36,556 nucleotides of DNA from Symploca sp. SIO2C1. GTDB taxonomy: Bacteria > Cyanobacteriota > Cyanobacteriia > Cyanobacteriales > Coleofasciculaceae. Below are positions 15,789 through 26,337 of the stretch, in pieces. The position numbers and the translations under genes were made by a program. The notes beneath the pieces were generated by a model. The model made no database searches. It worked only from the letters and a program-made list of their open reading frames with translations, and was not told the origin of the DNA. Where the stretch lies: contig JAAHGL010000059.1 in assembly GCA_010692635.1 (NCBI GenBank), forward strand, positions 1 to 36,556, read 5' to 3'. How positions within the stretch are numbered: position 1 is the stretch's first letter; each line of letters opens with the position of its first letter.

Positions 15789-18700
15789 TCAATCAACCGT
15801 AAATCTATCAGCACTAACTTGAAGTTCTTGAGACATTGCCAGTAACTCCTTAAAGGAAGAGGAAATCTCCGTAGCCTCTGCTGAGGTTTGGTTGGCAATT
15901 CCTGCCACCTCAGTCATAGTTTCGGTTACTGATTGGAACTCTTGGGTTTGTACCTGGGTTGCTTGAGTGATACCCTCTACCAGTTGGCTGATTTTAGCTG
16001 TGGCTTCGACGATCGCATTGAGTGTTTGACGAGTATCGTTGACTAAATTAGTACCTTGAGCAACCTGCTGAATACCGGTTTCCATCACTTGGGAAACTTC
16101 GGCGGTACCTGCCTGGATTTCCTGAACTAGCTCGGCAATCTCAGTAGTTGCTTCTGCTGACTGACGGGCTAGGGAACGTACTTCATCGGCAACAACTACA
16201 AAACCGCGTCCGTATTCACCTGCCCTAGTGGCTTCAATTGAGGCATTGAGAGCTAGCAGTTGGGTCTGAGTAGTAAAGTTACTAATGAGGTTCACCACCC
16301 GTGAAACTTTCTGGGAAGATTCGCTGAGGCGCTTGAGACGCTTGCTGGTTTCTGCCACTGTTTCTCGGATGTCCAGAATGCCGTCCACTGTGCGGTTCAT
16401 CGCTGTATCGCCTTGGCTCACCGTTTGGTTTGCCTGTTGAACAGCAGCTTCTACCTGTTGGGCATTGGTGGCTACAGCTTCTGTAGAGTTGACCATCGTC
16501 TGGATTTGTTCTAGGGCTTGGGTTAAAGACTCAAACTGTTGCTGGGCTTGAGTTGTGAGACCTGCGATCGCTTTATCACTCTCCTGGGAAGTTTGGGTAA
16601 CTTGTCGAGAGGAAGCTTGCACCTGCTTAACGATAGTACGGAGACTTTGCAGGGTATTGTTGTAGGCATCGGCGACAGTACCCACTTCATCTTCCGTCAC
16701 AGGAGCCCGAACGGTAAGATCTCCACTTAAGGCAGGTCTTACAGCTGTCAGTAACTGTACTACTCCTTCCTGGAGAGCTTGTTTGTCTGCTTTCTCTCGT
16801 GACGCTACTTCCTTGAGCTGCTGAGACTGCTTCTGAATTCGCTCAAAAGATTCAGCCTGCTGTAGAACAATCCCTAACTGCCGTGCCATCTGTACCAAGA
16901 GGTTGACCTCACTCTGCTCCCAGTCACGGGTTTGGGAATTTTGCTGAGTCACGAGTAAGCCCCAAAGTTGGTCACCTTTAAACATGGGAGCAATGACGTA
17001 GGCTTTCACACCCCACTCTTGCAGCAGTTCCTTGGAGAAAGTTAAATTATCGGCTTTGCGGATGTCACTGACTGCACTAACTTCATTGAGGCGATAAATA
17101 CTACCTTGAGATTCCTGCAAGATTGGATCTGCTACTAGAGCAGCTTCAGTTCCAACCAGTTTTAGGTAGTCACCACCAAGAGCTTCCATGACAAATTCCC
17201 CACTCCAATCGGCATGGAAGCGATAAACTGCTACTCGGTCCGCTTGGAGAATTTCCCGGAGTTCTTGGGTAGTAGCCCGGAAGAGGCTTTCGGTATTGAA
17301 GTTCCGCTGCCGCAAACGCTCAGCAATCCGCTGTCCAATGGTGTCAATGAGATTGATGAAGTTGGTTTCCCGTTCAGCCAGTTTAGTCAATTGCTCAGAC
17401 TGCTGTTGCACCTGTTCCAAATAGCTCACCTGTTGCAATGCTGCCCCCATCTGTAAGCCAATCTGAGCTAAGGCACTGACTTCTGCTACTTCCCAGTGGC
17501 GCGGTTCATTGTTTTGATAAGCACTCAGTAATCCCCACAGCTTGTCTCCTTGGAACACTGGCACTACTAAGTAAGCTTTGGCTTTGAATTGCTCCAAGAT
17601 TTCAATCTGACTGGGAGAGTGATCATACTGGTAGATATCATCAACTATTAAAGTTTCCTGCTGCTGATACTTACCTTCCAGGGTTGCTGGCAAATTGCGA
17701 TCAAGCCAGACTGTTTGGAGTTCAGAGCCCATTACTGGCAGCCAGTCACTATTTACTGACTCAGCGACAAACTCCCCACTACCGTTGGGATGGAAACGGT
17801 AAACTGCGGTGCGATCGCACTTTAGCAGATGCCGCACTTCTTGAGTAGTAGTGCGTAAGGTAGTGGTCATGTCCTGAGACTGGAGGAGCCTGGCGATGAT
17901 TTGAGCTACCCCTTTCTCCCTCTGAGCAGTTTTACTCATTTGGTTGGATTGCTTTTGCAACTGCTCGATGTACTCTGCCTGCTGCAATGCTACCCCCAGC
18001 TGAGCAGCTATCTGCTGAGCAAAGTCAATTTCATTATCCTCCCACTGCCGGGGTCCACTGCACTGGAAAATACAAAGTAAGCCCCACAGCTCCCGATCTT
18101 TGAGCATTGGTACTACCAGATTTGCCCGAATTTGGAACTGTTCGAGGGTAGCAATGTGGCAATCGAGCAGACCAACTTGGTAGATATCAGCAGCAGCGAA
18201 AATTGCTCCATTGCGATATTTTTCAGAATGCTTTTCGCCAAAGCAGTGGTCTTCCACTTTAACTTCTAGTGCTGAAGTGTAGTTGTAGTCTACATTTTCT
18301 GCTACAAATTCCCCAAAATCATAGTTAGTACCCGGTTCAAAGCGATAGACTCCCACCCTGTCAGCTTTGAGGAGCTGGCGGATTTCTTGAGTTGCAGTTT
18401 GGAAAATCTGCTTTAGGTTCTGAGTTTGGCGGATATTGTTGATGATGGTAATTGCCCCTCGCTCCAAGTCTGCGGCTTTTGCTAGTTGGACTGATTGAAT
18501 TTGCAGTTGCTCAACATACTCTGTCTGTTGCAGGGCTACCCCAAACTGTAAGGCAATCTGTGCTAAAAAGCGGACTTCGTTCTCTTCCCAGTGACGAGGA
18601 CCAGAGTTCTGGTAGATAGCCAGTAAACCCCAAAGTTTTTCCCCTTTAAAAATCGGTGCGATCACATAAGCTTTGGCCTCAATTTGTTCCAAGTTGTCAA

Positions 18701-21700
18701 TGTGACAGGGAGCGTAATTCATTTGATAGATATCATCAACGGTCAAGCTTTCTTGGCGAGAATACCGACCTCCTTGATTTTCTTGCAAATAGGTATCTTC
18801 CCAGATCGTTTCCACATCTGGACTTACTAAAGTCACCCAGCCTGCTCCCACGGACTCGGCGACAAACTTACCAGTCCAGTCCGGATTGAAAGTATAGACA
18901 GCAACGCGATCGCATTTTAGCTGTAATCGGATTTCTTGGGTAGTAATCCTGAAGAGGCTGTCAACTTCTGAAGCCTTGCGCATTTTGTCGATCACGCGGG
19001 CGGCGGCTCGTTCCTTGGCTATAGTTTTGGTAATTTGGTTAGATTTGGCTTGCAGTTGCTCCACATAATCCGTTTGCTGTAGGGCTACTCCCAACTGACC
19101 GGCAATTTGCTTGGCAAACTCAATTTCAATATCCTGCCACTGACGGGGTCCACTACACTGGTGGATACATAACAATCCCCACAGCTCCATGTTTTTCAGC
19201 AGAGGCACAATCAGATTTGCCCGGACTTGAAACTTAGCAAGTATCTCAATATGGCAATCGCTCAGCCCCATATTGTAAATATCAGTAACCGCCTGAACTT
19301 TTCCTTGGGCATAGTAGGGGGCATACTGCTCACCAAAGCAGTGGTCATGAACCTTGATATCCAGTGCTGACTTGTAACCAGCTACTACATCTTCAGCCAC
19401 CATTTCCCCATCATCAAAGCCGGAGTCAGGGTAAAAGCGAAACACAGCCACTCGGTCAGCTTTGAGGAGCTGTCGGACTTCGATCACCGTTGCTTGGAAA
19501 ATTGTCTCCCGGTTCAGGGACTGACGGCTATTGATGAGGTTGACTGCTGCTTTCTCCAGTTCTATCGCTTGAGCCAGTTGGTTGGATGTGGTTCGCAGTT
19601 GATCGATATATTCCGTTTGCTGGATGGCTATGCCAAACTGTTGACCAATCCGATTGAGCATCGCCACCTCCGGTTGCTCCCAGTGACGAGGACCAGAGTT
19701 CTGATAAGCAGAGAACAAACCCCAGAGCTTTTGCCCTTGGAAAATCGGCACAATTATATAAGCTCGGATCTGGAATTGTTCCAAGATATCCATATGACAG
19801 GGGAAGTGACCAGCTTGGTAAATATCATCAACCGCAAAGGTTTCGTTTTTGCTATATCGACCTCCCTGAGTTTCTTGCAAATGGGTATCTTCCCAAATAG
19901 TTTCGATATCACGACCTACTAGGGGGACCCAGCCTTTGCCTACTGCTTCAGCAACAAATTTACCACTCCAGTTATCATCGAAGTGATAGATAGCTACGCG
20001 ATCGCACTTCAGATACTGGCGGACAGCTTCTGTAGACAGTCGGAAAACGTTGTCCAGGTCTTCTAAATTCTTGCGAATCTTGTCAATGATGCGGTCTGCA
20101 GCTCGCTCTGCTGTTACCGTTTTGTTAATCAGCCTCGATTTTACTTGCAACTGCTCAATATATTCTACTTGTTGCAGGGCGATACCAAACTGTCGACCGA
20201 TCCGTGTTAAAAAATTGACCTCTCCAGCTTCCCAATGACGAGAGCCAGAGTTTTGGTAAGCAGCAAATAACCCCCACAGTTTTTCGTTTTGGAAAATTGG
20301 CACAATCAAATAAGCTTTTGCCTGAAATTGCTCCAACAACTCAACGTAACAATCAGAAAAACCGGCTTGGTAGATGTCATCAACAACTAAAGTTTCATTT
20401 TCGCGATATTGACCTCCCTGGTTTTCTTGCAAATAAGTATCTTCGCAGACTATTGGGTTTTCGGCATCCACCAACCGTACCCAATCGCTGGTCACCGACT
20501 CAGCAACAAATGTACCACTCCAGTCATCATTAAAGTGATAGACAGCGACGCGATCACACTTGAGCCGCTGCCGGACTTCTTGGGCAATGTTCTGAAAAAC
20601 ACTCGCAGTATCTGAAGTCTTGCGAATCTTTTGGATCATCCGGAATGCTAATCGCTCACTGTCTGCGGCTTGGGTGAGCTGCTCGAGATACTCGGCTTGT
20701 TGTAGAGTTGCCAAAAACTGTCGTCCAATCTGAGCCAACATACTGACTTCTGCCACATCCCAGTGACGAGGTCTTGAGTTGTGATGGGCACTGAGAAGAC
20801 CCCACAACTTTTCCCCTTGGAAAATTGGTACAGTGATCAAAGCTTGAGTCTCAAATTTTTCCAACAACTCACCCAAACCTTCACAAACGTCTTGATGAAT
20901 GTCATCAACAACCAAGGTTTCGTGGTGGCGATACCGACCTCCCTGGGTTTCTTGCAAGTGATCCGGCTCGATGGTTGCTCCCACGAGTGGTAGCCAGGTT
21001 TGGCTCATCGACTCCACCACATACTCACCACTCCAGTCAGGATTGAAGCGATAGACAGCTACGCGATCACACTTCAGTTGTTGCCGGACTACTCGGGTAA
21101 CACTCTGTAGAAAGTTGCTACCACCCGTAGTATTACGCAGCTTATCCAGTAACGTTGCTGCTATACGTTCCCCTTCTGCACTTAAGGCTATTTGCTCAGA
21201 TTGGGATCGCAGCTTTTCTGTGTACTTGAGCTTCTGGAAATTAAGGGAGAATTGATGAGCAATCTGTTTGGCAAAGGCAATTTCTGATGGTTGCCATTCC
21301 CTCGGACTAGTACACTGGTGAATGCATAGCAAGCCCCACAATTGATCTCCTTTAATCAAAGGCATGACTAAATTAGCCCGTACCTGAAACTTAGAGAGAA
21401 TCTCGATGTGACAATCAGGCAGCTCAGCTTGGTAAATATCGTTACATGCCCAGTGACGACCCTGCAGATACTGCTCGGCCATATTTTCACCGAAGCAGTG
21501 GTCTTTAATCGGAGAAGATAAAGCTGAGAAGTGATCCAGGTGGACATCTTCAGCAATAAACTTGCCCTCACTTTGATTAGAGTTGGGTTCAAACCGGAAT
21601 ACTCCTACTCGATCAGCATTCAGGAAGCGACGAACTTCTCTGACAGTAGACTGAAAGATAGTTTCCCCTTCTGAAGATTGCAGAATCCGCTCACTAATTT

Positions 21701-23663
21701 TACTCAAGAGGCGATCCTGCTCTGCCTCTTTTCTCAGTTGCTCAGATGTGGTCTCTAGCTGAGATAAATAGTCCAATTGTTTGAGGATACTGGTAAGACG
21801 ATCACCGATCATTGATAGCAGGATTGTTTCCGCATCTTGCCAGCGCCGAGGAGCTGAGTTTTGGTACACTCCTAGCAAACCCCAAAGTTGATCGCCATAA
21901 AAAATGGGGGCAATCATATAAGCCCTGGCTTGGTATTTTTCTAAGGAGGCAATATAGCAGTTGGAGAAACCAGCAGCATAGATATCGTCAACCTGCTTTA
22001 GTTGTTTACCTTGGAAGTAGCTACCTCCTTGGGTATCCTTAAGGAGAGTATCGGTCATCTCTGGGTTGGGAGCAGAACCCAGGGTCTTGACTACACAGCG
22101 GTCGTAGTTAATTCGTTCTTTTCCTATCAGGCTGGGATCTTCCTTTTGTTGTTTGAGCACCTCATTCCAGCCAGCAGCAACCGACTCAGCAATAAACTCA
22201 CCACTCCAATCGGGGTAGAAGCGATAAAAAGTTACTCGGTCTGCTTTGTAATACCGTCGCAGTTCCTGAGCCAGGTTAGCAAGGGCAATATAGGTATCAG
22301 AAGAAGGTTGAGTTTTTTCCAGGATTTGACCTAAGATGACTTCCTGCCGAGCCAGCTCTTGTCGTCGGTAGCGAAATTCCAATGGCTGTAAATTCATAGC
22401 CAGTTCAGTGGTAATACTGCTGAGCAGTATGAGTTCAACTTCCTGCCATTGCCGGGGACGAGAGCATTGCTGCAGTACCAGCAAACCCCACAAATCCTCC
22501 CCTAGCCAAATCGGCAAACTGATACTAGCTTGGACTTGGAAGTGCTCCAACAGTTGCAGTTGATGAGGAGTGACAACTGTTTGAGAGATATCATTCAGGA
22601 TAATTGCTGGTTTTTCCTCGTAATCCTGTTGATGTTCTGCACCAAAGGCATTAACTTGCAGTAACTCACCTTGACTGGGAGTATAACCAGTCTTCATTGA
22701 CTCAGCTACCACTACCCCTACGTTATGAGCCTGGAAGCGATAAATTAATGCTCGATCTACCTGCAGATGCTCATAAAGTTCGGTTACTGTAAGTTTGTAC
22801 AAACCCTCTGGCTTGTTTACTTCGCGCATCTGACTAGCAAGGTTGAATAACCACTGCCGATGACTCTTCAATTGTTGGTTGAGCTTCATGGGCACTTTAG
22901 CCTGAGACTTTGTAGATGCTCCATTGCCCTGACTGGGACTTGGTGGTTGCTCCAACTCGGACTTGCTATCAGATTGGTGCTGAGATTGCTTGAGTTCTTG
23001 CATGGTTATATCTTTAGTTACTTCAATATCTGGTTGAGGAGGCTGACTAGGAGACGGCGAGGGGGTGGGGGTTCGGGGAGCTGCGGAGGATGAAGAGGAT
23101 GGGAAATAATTTGCCAACAGGTCCTGGATATTTGGTTCTTCAAGGATTTTTGAAGTGTCTTCCTTATCTTCCTTATCTCCCTTGTCCCTCTGCTCCTTCT
23201 GAGCATCACCACCAACTCTTTGACTCCCAACTCCCAGAGCGGAGGTATTACCAGAAGCGTCGTTAGAGTTCATTTCGGAGCGAGTTGGCATTAAAGGTAT
23301 TACTTCACTCATTTTTTCCTTTCCCTGTGAACTTAGAGGAGTAAGTAACTCAGGGGAGGAAAGAGGGAAAACTTTTGGTTTAATTTCGGGATAGGAGCTT
23401 AGGACTTCGATTGAGGATTGGGGATTGCTGATTGGTGAGGAGGGCAATTCTCCCTCTCTTTCTATCACTGTGTCCCCGCGTCCCTGCGTCCCTGTGTCTC
23501 CTTTTCTAGGAGGAGGAAGAGGAAGGGAATCAGAGGGAAGTCGCCATTTTGCCAACTCCTCAGGATTGCTTGGCTTATTTAAGTTAAGAATTCTTTTAAT
23601 TTGCTTGATTAACTGCCAGATTGGCAAAGTCTCTATATCGAATAATATCCAGACAGTATTCAT
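15789..23663 (-). CDS. pixJ: PixJ-type phototaxis receptor with 11 tandem GAF domains
   Basis: The 2624-aa product lacks membrane segments. Residues about 1-270 are a Pro/Ser-rich disordered region. Eleven GAF domains follow at a spacing of about 180 residues. The residue at the bilin-attachment position, GAF1 to GAF11, is H367, C569 (CY), C751 (CH), no Cys, C1105 (CY), C1289 (CH), C1470 (CH), C1653 (CH), C1835 (CH), S2018, F2209. GAF3, 7 and 9 also carry DHCF (D721, D1440, D1805), the second-Cys motif of DXCF cyanobacteriochromes. GAF6 and GAF8 have WEDT(H/Y)LQE(T/N)QGGRY, as in red/green types. A HAMP domain (about 2300-2350) and an MCP signalling domain (about 2370-2600) follow, with [19 protein letters not shown] and [15 protein letters not shown]. 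It would sense several light colours and signal through PixI/PixL to pili or gliding machinery. Four GAFs without the Cys may bind no bilin. The disordered region contains 7- to 9-bp repeats, for example 23409-23436. Confidence 0.95.
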   Translation of the reverse strand: MNTVWILFDIETLPIWQLIKQIKRILNLNKPSNPEELAKWRLPSDSLPLPPPRKGDTGTQGRGDTVIEREGELPSSPISNPQSSIEVLSSYPEIKPKVFPLSSPELLTPLSSQGKEKMSEVIPLMPTRSEMNSNDASGNTSALGVGSQRVGGDAQKEQRDKGDKEDKEDTSKILEEPNIQDLLANYFPSSSSSAAPRTPTPSPSPSQPPQPDIEVTKDITMQELKQSQHQSDSKSELEQPPSPSQGNGASTKSQAKVPMKLNQQLKSHRQWLFNLASQMREVNKPEGLYKLTVTELYEHLQVDRALIYRFQAHNVGVVVAESMKTGYTPSQGELLQVNAFGAEHQQDYEEKPAIILNDISQTVVTPHQLQLLEHFQVQASISLPIWLGEDLWGLLVLQQCSRPRQWQEVELILLSSITTELAMNLQPLEFRYRRQELARQEVILGQILEKTQPSSDTYIALANLAQELRRYYKADRVTFYRFYPDWSGEFIAESVAAGWNEVLKQQKEDPSLIGKERINYDRCVVKTLGSAPNPEMTDTLLKDTQGGSYFQGKQLKQVDDIYAAGFSNCYIASLEKYQARAYMIAPIFYGDQLWGLLGVYQNSAPRRWQDAETILLSMIGDRLTSILKQLDYLSQLETTSEQLRKEAEQDRLLSKISERILQSSEGETIFQSTVREVRRFLNADRVGVFRFEPNSNQSEGKFIAEDVHLDHFSALSSPIKDHCFGENMAEQYLQGRHWACNDIYQAELPDCHIEILSKFQVRANLVMPLIKGDQLWGLLCIHQCTSPREWQPSEIAFAKQIAHQFSLNFQKLKYTEKLRSQSEQIALSAEGERIAATLLDKLRNTTGGSNFLQSVTRVVRQQLKCDRVAVYRFNPDWSGEYVVESMSQTWLPLVGATIEPDHLQETQGGRYRHHETLVVDDIHQDVCEGLGELLEKFETQALITVPIFQGEKLWGLLSAHHNSRPRHWDVAEVSMLAQIGRQFLATLQQAEYLEQLTQAADSERLAFRMIQKIRKTSDTASVFQNIAQEVRQRLKCDRVAVYHFNDDWSGTFVAESVTSDWVRLVDAENPIVCEDTYLQENQGGQYRENETLVVDDIYQAGFSDCYVELLEQFQAKAYLIVPIFQNEKLWGLFAAYQNSGSRHWEAGEVNFLTRIGRQFGIALQQVEYIEQLQVKSRLINKTVTAERAADRIIDKIRKNLEDLDNVFRLSTEAVRQYLKCDRVAIYHFDDNWSGKFVAEAVGKGWVPLVGRDIETIWEDTHLQETQGGRYSKNETFAVDDIYQAGHFPCHMDILEQFQIRAYIIVPIFQGQKLWGLFSAYQNSGPRHWEQPEVAMLNRIGQQFGIAIQQTEYIDQLRTTSNQLAQAIELEKAAVNLINSRQSLNRETIFQATVIEVRQLLKADRVAVFRFYPDSGFDDGEMVAEDVVAGYKSALDIKVHDHCFGEQYAPYYAQGKVQAVTDIYNMGLSDCHIEILAKFQVRANLIVPLLKNMELWGLLCIHQCSGPRQWQDIEIEFAKQIAGQLGVALQQTDYVEQLQAKSNQITKTIAKERAAARVIDKMRKASEVDSLFRITTQEIRLQLKCDRVAVYTFNPDWTGKFVAESVGAGWVTLVSPDVETIWEDTYLQENQGGRYSRQESLTVDDIYQMNYAPCHIDNLEQIEAKAYVIAPIFKGEKLWGLLAIYQNSGPRHWEENEVRFLAQIALQFGVALQQTEYVEQLQIQSVQLAKAADLERGAITIINNIRQTQNLKQIFQTATQEIRQLLKADRVGVYRFEPGTNYDFGEFVAENVDYNYTSALEVKVEDHCFGEKHSEKYRNGAIFAAADIYQVGLLDCHIATLEQFQIRANLVVPMLKDRELWGLLCIFQCSGPRQWEDNEIDFAQQIAAQLGVALQQAEYIEQLQKQSNQMSKTAQREKGVAQIIARLLQSQDMTTTLRTTTQEVRHLLKCDRTAVYRFHPNGSGEFVAESVNSDWLPVMGSELQTVWLDRNLPATLEGKYQQQETLIVDDIYQYDHSPSQIEILEQFKAKAYLVVPVFQGDKLWGLLSAYQNNEPRHWEVAEVSALAQIGLQMGAALQQVSYLEQVQQQSEQLTKLAERETNFINLIDTIGQRIAERLRQRNFNTESLFRATTQELREILQADRVAVYRFHADWSGEFVMEALGGDYLKLVGTEAALVADPILQESQGSIYRLNEVSAVSDIRKADNLTFSKELLQEWGVKAYVIAPMFKGDQLWGLLVTQQNSQTRDWEQSEVNLLVQMARQLGIVLQQAESFERIQKQSQQLKEVASREKADKQALQEGVVQLLTAVRPALSGDLTVRAPVTEDEVGTVADAYNNTLQSLRTIVKQVQASSRQVTQTSQESDKAIAGLTTQAQQQFESLTQALEQIQTMVNSTEAVATNAQQVEAAVQQANQTVSQGDTAMNRTVDGILDIRETVAETSKRLKRLSESSQKVSRVVNLISNFTTQTQLLALNASIEATRAGEYGRGFVVVADEVRSLARQSAEATTEIAELVQEIQAGTAEVSQVMETGIQQVAQGTNLVNDTRQTLNAIVEATAKISQLVEGITQATQVQTQEFQSVTETMTEVAGIANQTSAEATEISSSFKELLAMSQELQVSADRFTVD

Positions 23664-23738
23664 CGTTTTTCACAAAATGTTGTTGCGGCTAGGAATTGGT
23701 AATGGTTTACTCTTATTCATTTCAATTATTGTCCCTAT

Positions 23739-23829
23739 TAGCCATTAGCTATTAGCCATTAACCATTAACTATTAGCCATTAACTATTAGCCATTAGCCA
23801 TTAGCTATTAGCCATTAACCATTAGCTAT
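23739..23829. repeat. Thirteen-unit degenerate heptamer tract between pixI and pixJ
   Basis: Units TAGCCAT, TAACCAT, TAGCTAT and TAACTAT run in strict period 7 from 23739 up to the pixI stop codon (23829-23831). The tract fills most of the 165-bp spacer. Confidence 0.85.
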
Positions 23830-24353
23830 TATTTAACTCTTCCAAGAAGTTTAGTAATGGCAGTGACATCCAAAACAATGCCACTTACTCCAGGTAAGGA
23901 ACCCAAAACAAAAGGCATAAGTTTGGGAGGAAAAGTGCCAGCTGCTGCCGGTTGAAGTTGCTGCAAGTCGTGTAATTCGATGTCATTGACTTGCTCTACC
24001 ACTAAACCCAAAGGTTGGTTATTAACCTCAATCACCATCGCTACTGGAGGTGTCAACATTTGCCCTGTTTTCGAGAGGGGTGTACAACCTACCAGTTCTT
24101 TTAGATCCACTAACCAGAGCATTTCTCCTCGCCAATTCCCAATACCCAAAACGCAACTGGGTATTTCTGGAACTGGCAGAATTTCTGCCCAGTTCAACCT
24201 GAGAATTTCTGTGATCTGCTCCAAAGGCAGTAGTCCACTCTCTTGCTTACTCAGAGAAAAACGTAGCAACCGTTGGCGAGTTTCTGGAGCTAATGGTTCT
24301 AATGTCAGTGGATCAAGGTTTGTTAGTGTTATTAGTGAATCAAGGGAAGTCAT
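23829..24353 (-). CDS. pixI: PixI-type CheW adaptor
   Basis: The 174-aa product is a CheW-like domain with a short N-terminal extension. It carries RLLRFSLSKQESGLLPLEQI, IPSCVLGIGNWRGEMLWLVD, MVIEVNNQPLGLVVEQVNDI and PFVLGSLPGVSGIVLDVTAI. It would couple PixJ to the PixL kinase. Gene order pixG-pixH-pixI-pixJ-pixL on one strand matches the Synechocystis positive-phototaxis operon, which supports the name. The ATG at 24353 directly abuts a heptamer tract, with no Shine-Dalgarno sequence. Confidence 0.92.
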   Translation of the reverse strand: MTSLDSLITLTNLDPLTLEPLAPETRQRLLRFSLSKQESGLLPLEQITEILRLNWAEILPVPEIPSCVLGIGNWRGEMLWLVDLKELVGCTPLSKTGQMLTPPVAMVIEVNNQPLGLVVEQVNDIELHDLQQLQPAAAGTFPPKLMPFVLGSLPGVSGIVLDVTAITKLLGRVK

Positions 24354-24374
24354 GGGGAACGGGGAATTGGGAAT
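24354..24374. repeat. Heptamer tract abutting the pixI start codon
   Basis: Three units (GGGGAAC, GGGGAAT, TGGGAAT) touch the pixI ATG. A degenerate ACAAC/AACAAAT tract fills the rest of the spacer to the pixH stop at 24423. Confidence 0.7.
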
Positions 24375-24422
24375 TAGTCAAGATGCACAAACAACGAACA
24401 ACAAATAACCAACAACTAACAA

Positions 24423-24791
24423 TTAATTATTAGTCAATTGTTGAACTGTTTTTATCAATTCTTGCTTGTTAATTGGCTTGGGAATGTAAGCATCTGCTCC
24501 TAGCATCGAACCCCAAAGCTTATCTACTTCAGTATCTTTGGTTGAGCAAATCGCTACTGGAATTTTTTGAGTACTGGTATTAGTCTTAATTTCGCGGCAG
24601 AGTTCAAATCCGCTTTGTCCCGGTAAGATTACATCAACAATCACCAAATCCGGTTTCTGTGATTTGAGTTTGTTCTGGGCTTCCTCACTACTGATAACAC
24701 TAATTACGCTTAAACCAGCTTGCTCGAGACAACCAACAATCATTTGAGTTTGGGTTGGGCTATCTTCAACTAATAGAACTGTAGTGACCAT
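24423..24791 (-). CDS. pixH: PixH-type CheY response regulator
   Basis: The 122-aa single receiver domain starts MVTTVLLVEDSPTQ at ATG 24791; a GTG two codons earlier is an alternative. The acidic pair is ED at residues 9-10, the phosphoacceptor D53 is in LVIVDVILPGQSG, and the conserved Lys is in AYIPKPINK. There is no output domain. It would receive phosphate from PixL and act as an output or phosphate sink in phototaxis. It is second in the operon, between pixG and pixI. Confidence 0.93.
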   Translation of the reverse strand: MVTTVLLVEDSPTQTQMIVGCLEQAGLSVISVISSEEAQNKLKSQKPDLVIVDVILPGQSGFELCREIKTNTSTQKIPVAICSTKDTEVDKLWGSMLGADAYIPKPINKQELIKTVQQLTNN

Positions 24792-24969
24792 TTTCACTTT
24801 TTATTTACACTGTATTTACAAAAAAAAACAAATTGTAAATTTATAATGCCAATTCACTACATACTTGCTACAGATACTTTTGTTGCTCAGGCTTTTTTTC
24901 CGATCTGTAGCACAGTAAAAGTGAAATGGTATAACAATTTGTATTCATACAATCAAGTCCTTTTTTTTC

Positions 24970-26337
24970 TCATCTATTAACTCCTTTGACTGTGAGATAC
25001 CTCTGTAAGACATTCAAAACTTTCTCCTGCTCAATTGGTTTTGCTAAAAAGCCGGAAGAACCGACCACTTTTGCCCTTACTCGGTCTACAATGCCATCAC
25101 TACTGGTGAGAATAATCACAGGAATCTCTTGGAAAGTCGAAATCCGGCGAATTTGGGCACAGACTTCATACCCGTTGGCAATTGGCATGACCAAATCTAA
25201 GAAGATAAGATCAGGTTTGTACTCTAGGAGCATCGGTAGTGCTTGGAGTGGATCCTCAATATTGAGACATCGATAGCCGTTTTTACTGAGAATCTGCTCC
25301 ATCCTCTGGATACAAGTCTTACTATCCTCGATATATGCCACTAAAGGAGCAGCATTCCGGTTATAATCCTTCGGTTTCGGGCGTTGGATATCCTTATTTC
25401 CTTCTGTTCCCGTGTCTTTGTTTCTCGTTAAAGGATTTGGGGGTATCAAGTTGCCAATTAGTGACTTAGAAGCAGTGGCTGTAGTTGTTTCCAAAGAATA
25501 GAATGAGTCCTCAACCTCAATGAGTTCGATTAAACCTCCACGAATGTAGGGTAGGATAGGTTTAGTCATCAGCAGCAGATTCCGACTTAATTTAACCGAT
25601 AAATCCCTAAGAGTCTGATTCCCATCGGCCAAGGTGCTAAGGTTACGGTAGACAGTGTAAGAGGTTTGTCGTTGCAATTCTTCTGCTTGGCGGATTGTAG
25701 GAGCCAAGTTTGGGGAAATATCTGCCAAACCAGCCTGTTGCCAAGCTATCCAAAATTTTATTACTTCCTGCCAAACTTGCTCAGCTCGAATCTCAATCAA
25801 GGTTGAATTGATGTTGTATTGAGATATTGGCTCATAGGTTAATCGCAATCCTGAATCATCACCCCTTTGTTCTAGGTGCTGGATAATATCGAACAGAATT
25901 TCTTTAATGTGCCCTTCAAAGAATGCCTCTATTTGATCCTTGCGAACTTTTTCCTGTTCAACCAGTCTTAATAGGGATTCATAACCCAAAAGATTATTAT
26001 GTAGCTTCAACTCCTGAGCAACAGACTCTCCATCATTTTCCATTGCTTGGTTACTGTTTTCCCTAGTAATGTAGAGAGCTAACTGTGGGCAGTGCCTAGC
26101 TAGCTGCCGACACCAACGACGCATGGGATGGATGGTATCTGAACAACTAATTAAACTACCGGACTGAAAAAATAAACTCCACTGCTGGTTACGAGTATTG
26201 TGAGTCTGTAAACTTAAATGGCCGGTAATATTGTTGCTGACGTAGCTTTTAATTTGCTGTGTTAGTTCATCAATATTACCTATTTCATATGTCTGTATAT
26301 TCGACTTGATTGATCTTATGGATGGTGGCTTAAGCAT
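24970..26337 (-). CDS. pixG: PixG/PatA-type response regulator (PATAN + REC)
   Basis: The 455-aa product starts MLKPPSIRSIKS at ATG 26337; a TTG two codons upstream is rejected. The N-terminal PATAN (DUF4388-type) region is about residues 20-190, with ITGHLSLQTHNTRNQQWSLF and FQSGSLISCSD. A helical middle region about 190-290 follows, then a low-complexity linker. The C-terminal REC domain (about 335-455) has VAYIEDSKTC, a phosphoacceptor Asp in DLIFLDLVMPIANG and Lys in GFLAKPIEQ. This is the PixG/PatA class, which in Synechocystis and other cyanobacteria acts with pilus motor proteins downstream of the Pix kinase. It is the first gene of the operon, after a 751-bp spacer that must contain the promoter. 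Confidence 0.93.
   Translation of the reverse strand: MLKPPSIRSIKSNIQTYEIGNIDELTQQIKSYVSNNITGHLSLQTHNTRNQQWSLFFQSGSLISCSDTIHPMRRWCRQLARHCPQLALYITRENSNQAMENDGESVAQELKLHNNLLGYESLLRLVEQEKVRKDQIEAFFEGHIKEILFDIIQHLEQRGDDSGLRLTYEPISQYNINSTLIEIRAEQVWQEVIKFWIAWQQAGLADISPNLAPTIRQAEELQRQTSYTVYRNLSTLADGNQTLRDLSVKLSRNLLLMTKPILPYIRGGLIELIEVEDSFYSLETTTATASKSLIGNLIPPNPLTRNKDTGTEGNKDIQRPKPKDYNRNAAPLVAYIEDSKTCIQRMEQILSKNGYRCLNIEDPLQALPMLLEYKPDLIFLDLVMPIANGYEVCAQIRRISTFQEIPVIILTSSDGIVDRVRAKVVGSSGFLAKPIEQEKVLNVLQRYLTVKGVNR

Noticed and set aside
15789-23663. PixJ considered as a phytochrome
   Set aside because: There is no PAS-GAF-PHY arrangement; isolated GAFs in series with CH and DHCF motifs fit cyanobacteriochromes.
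23739-23829. Repeat array considered as CRISPR
   Set aside because: Strict 7-bp period with no 25-40 bp repeats or spacers, and no cas genes in the window.
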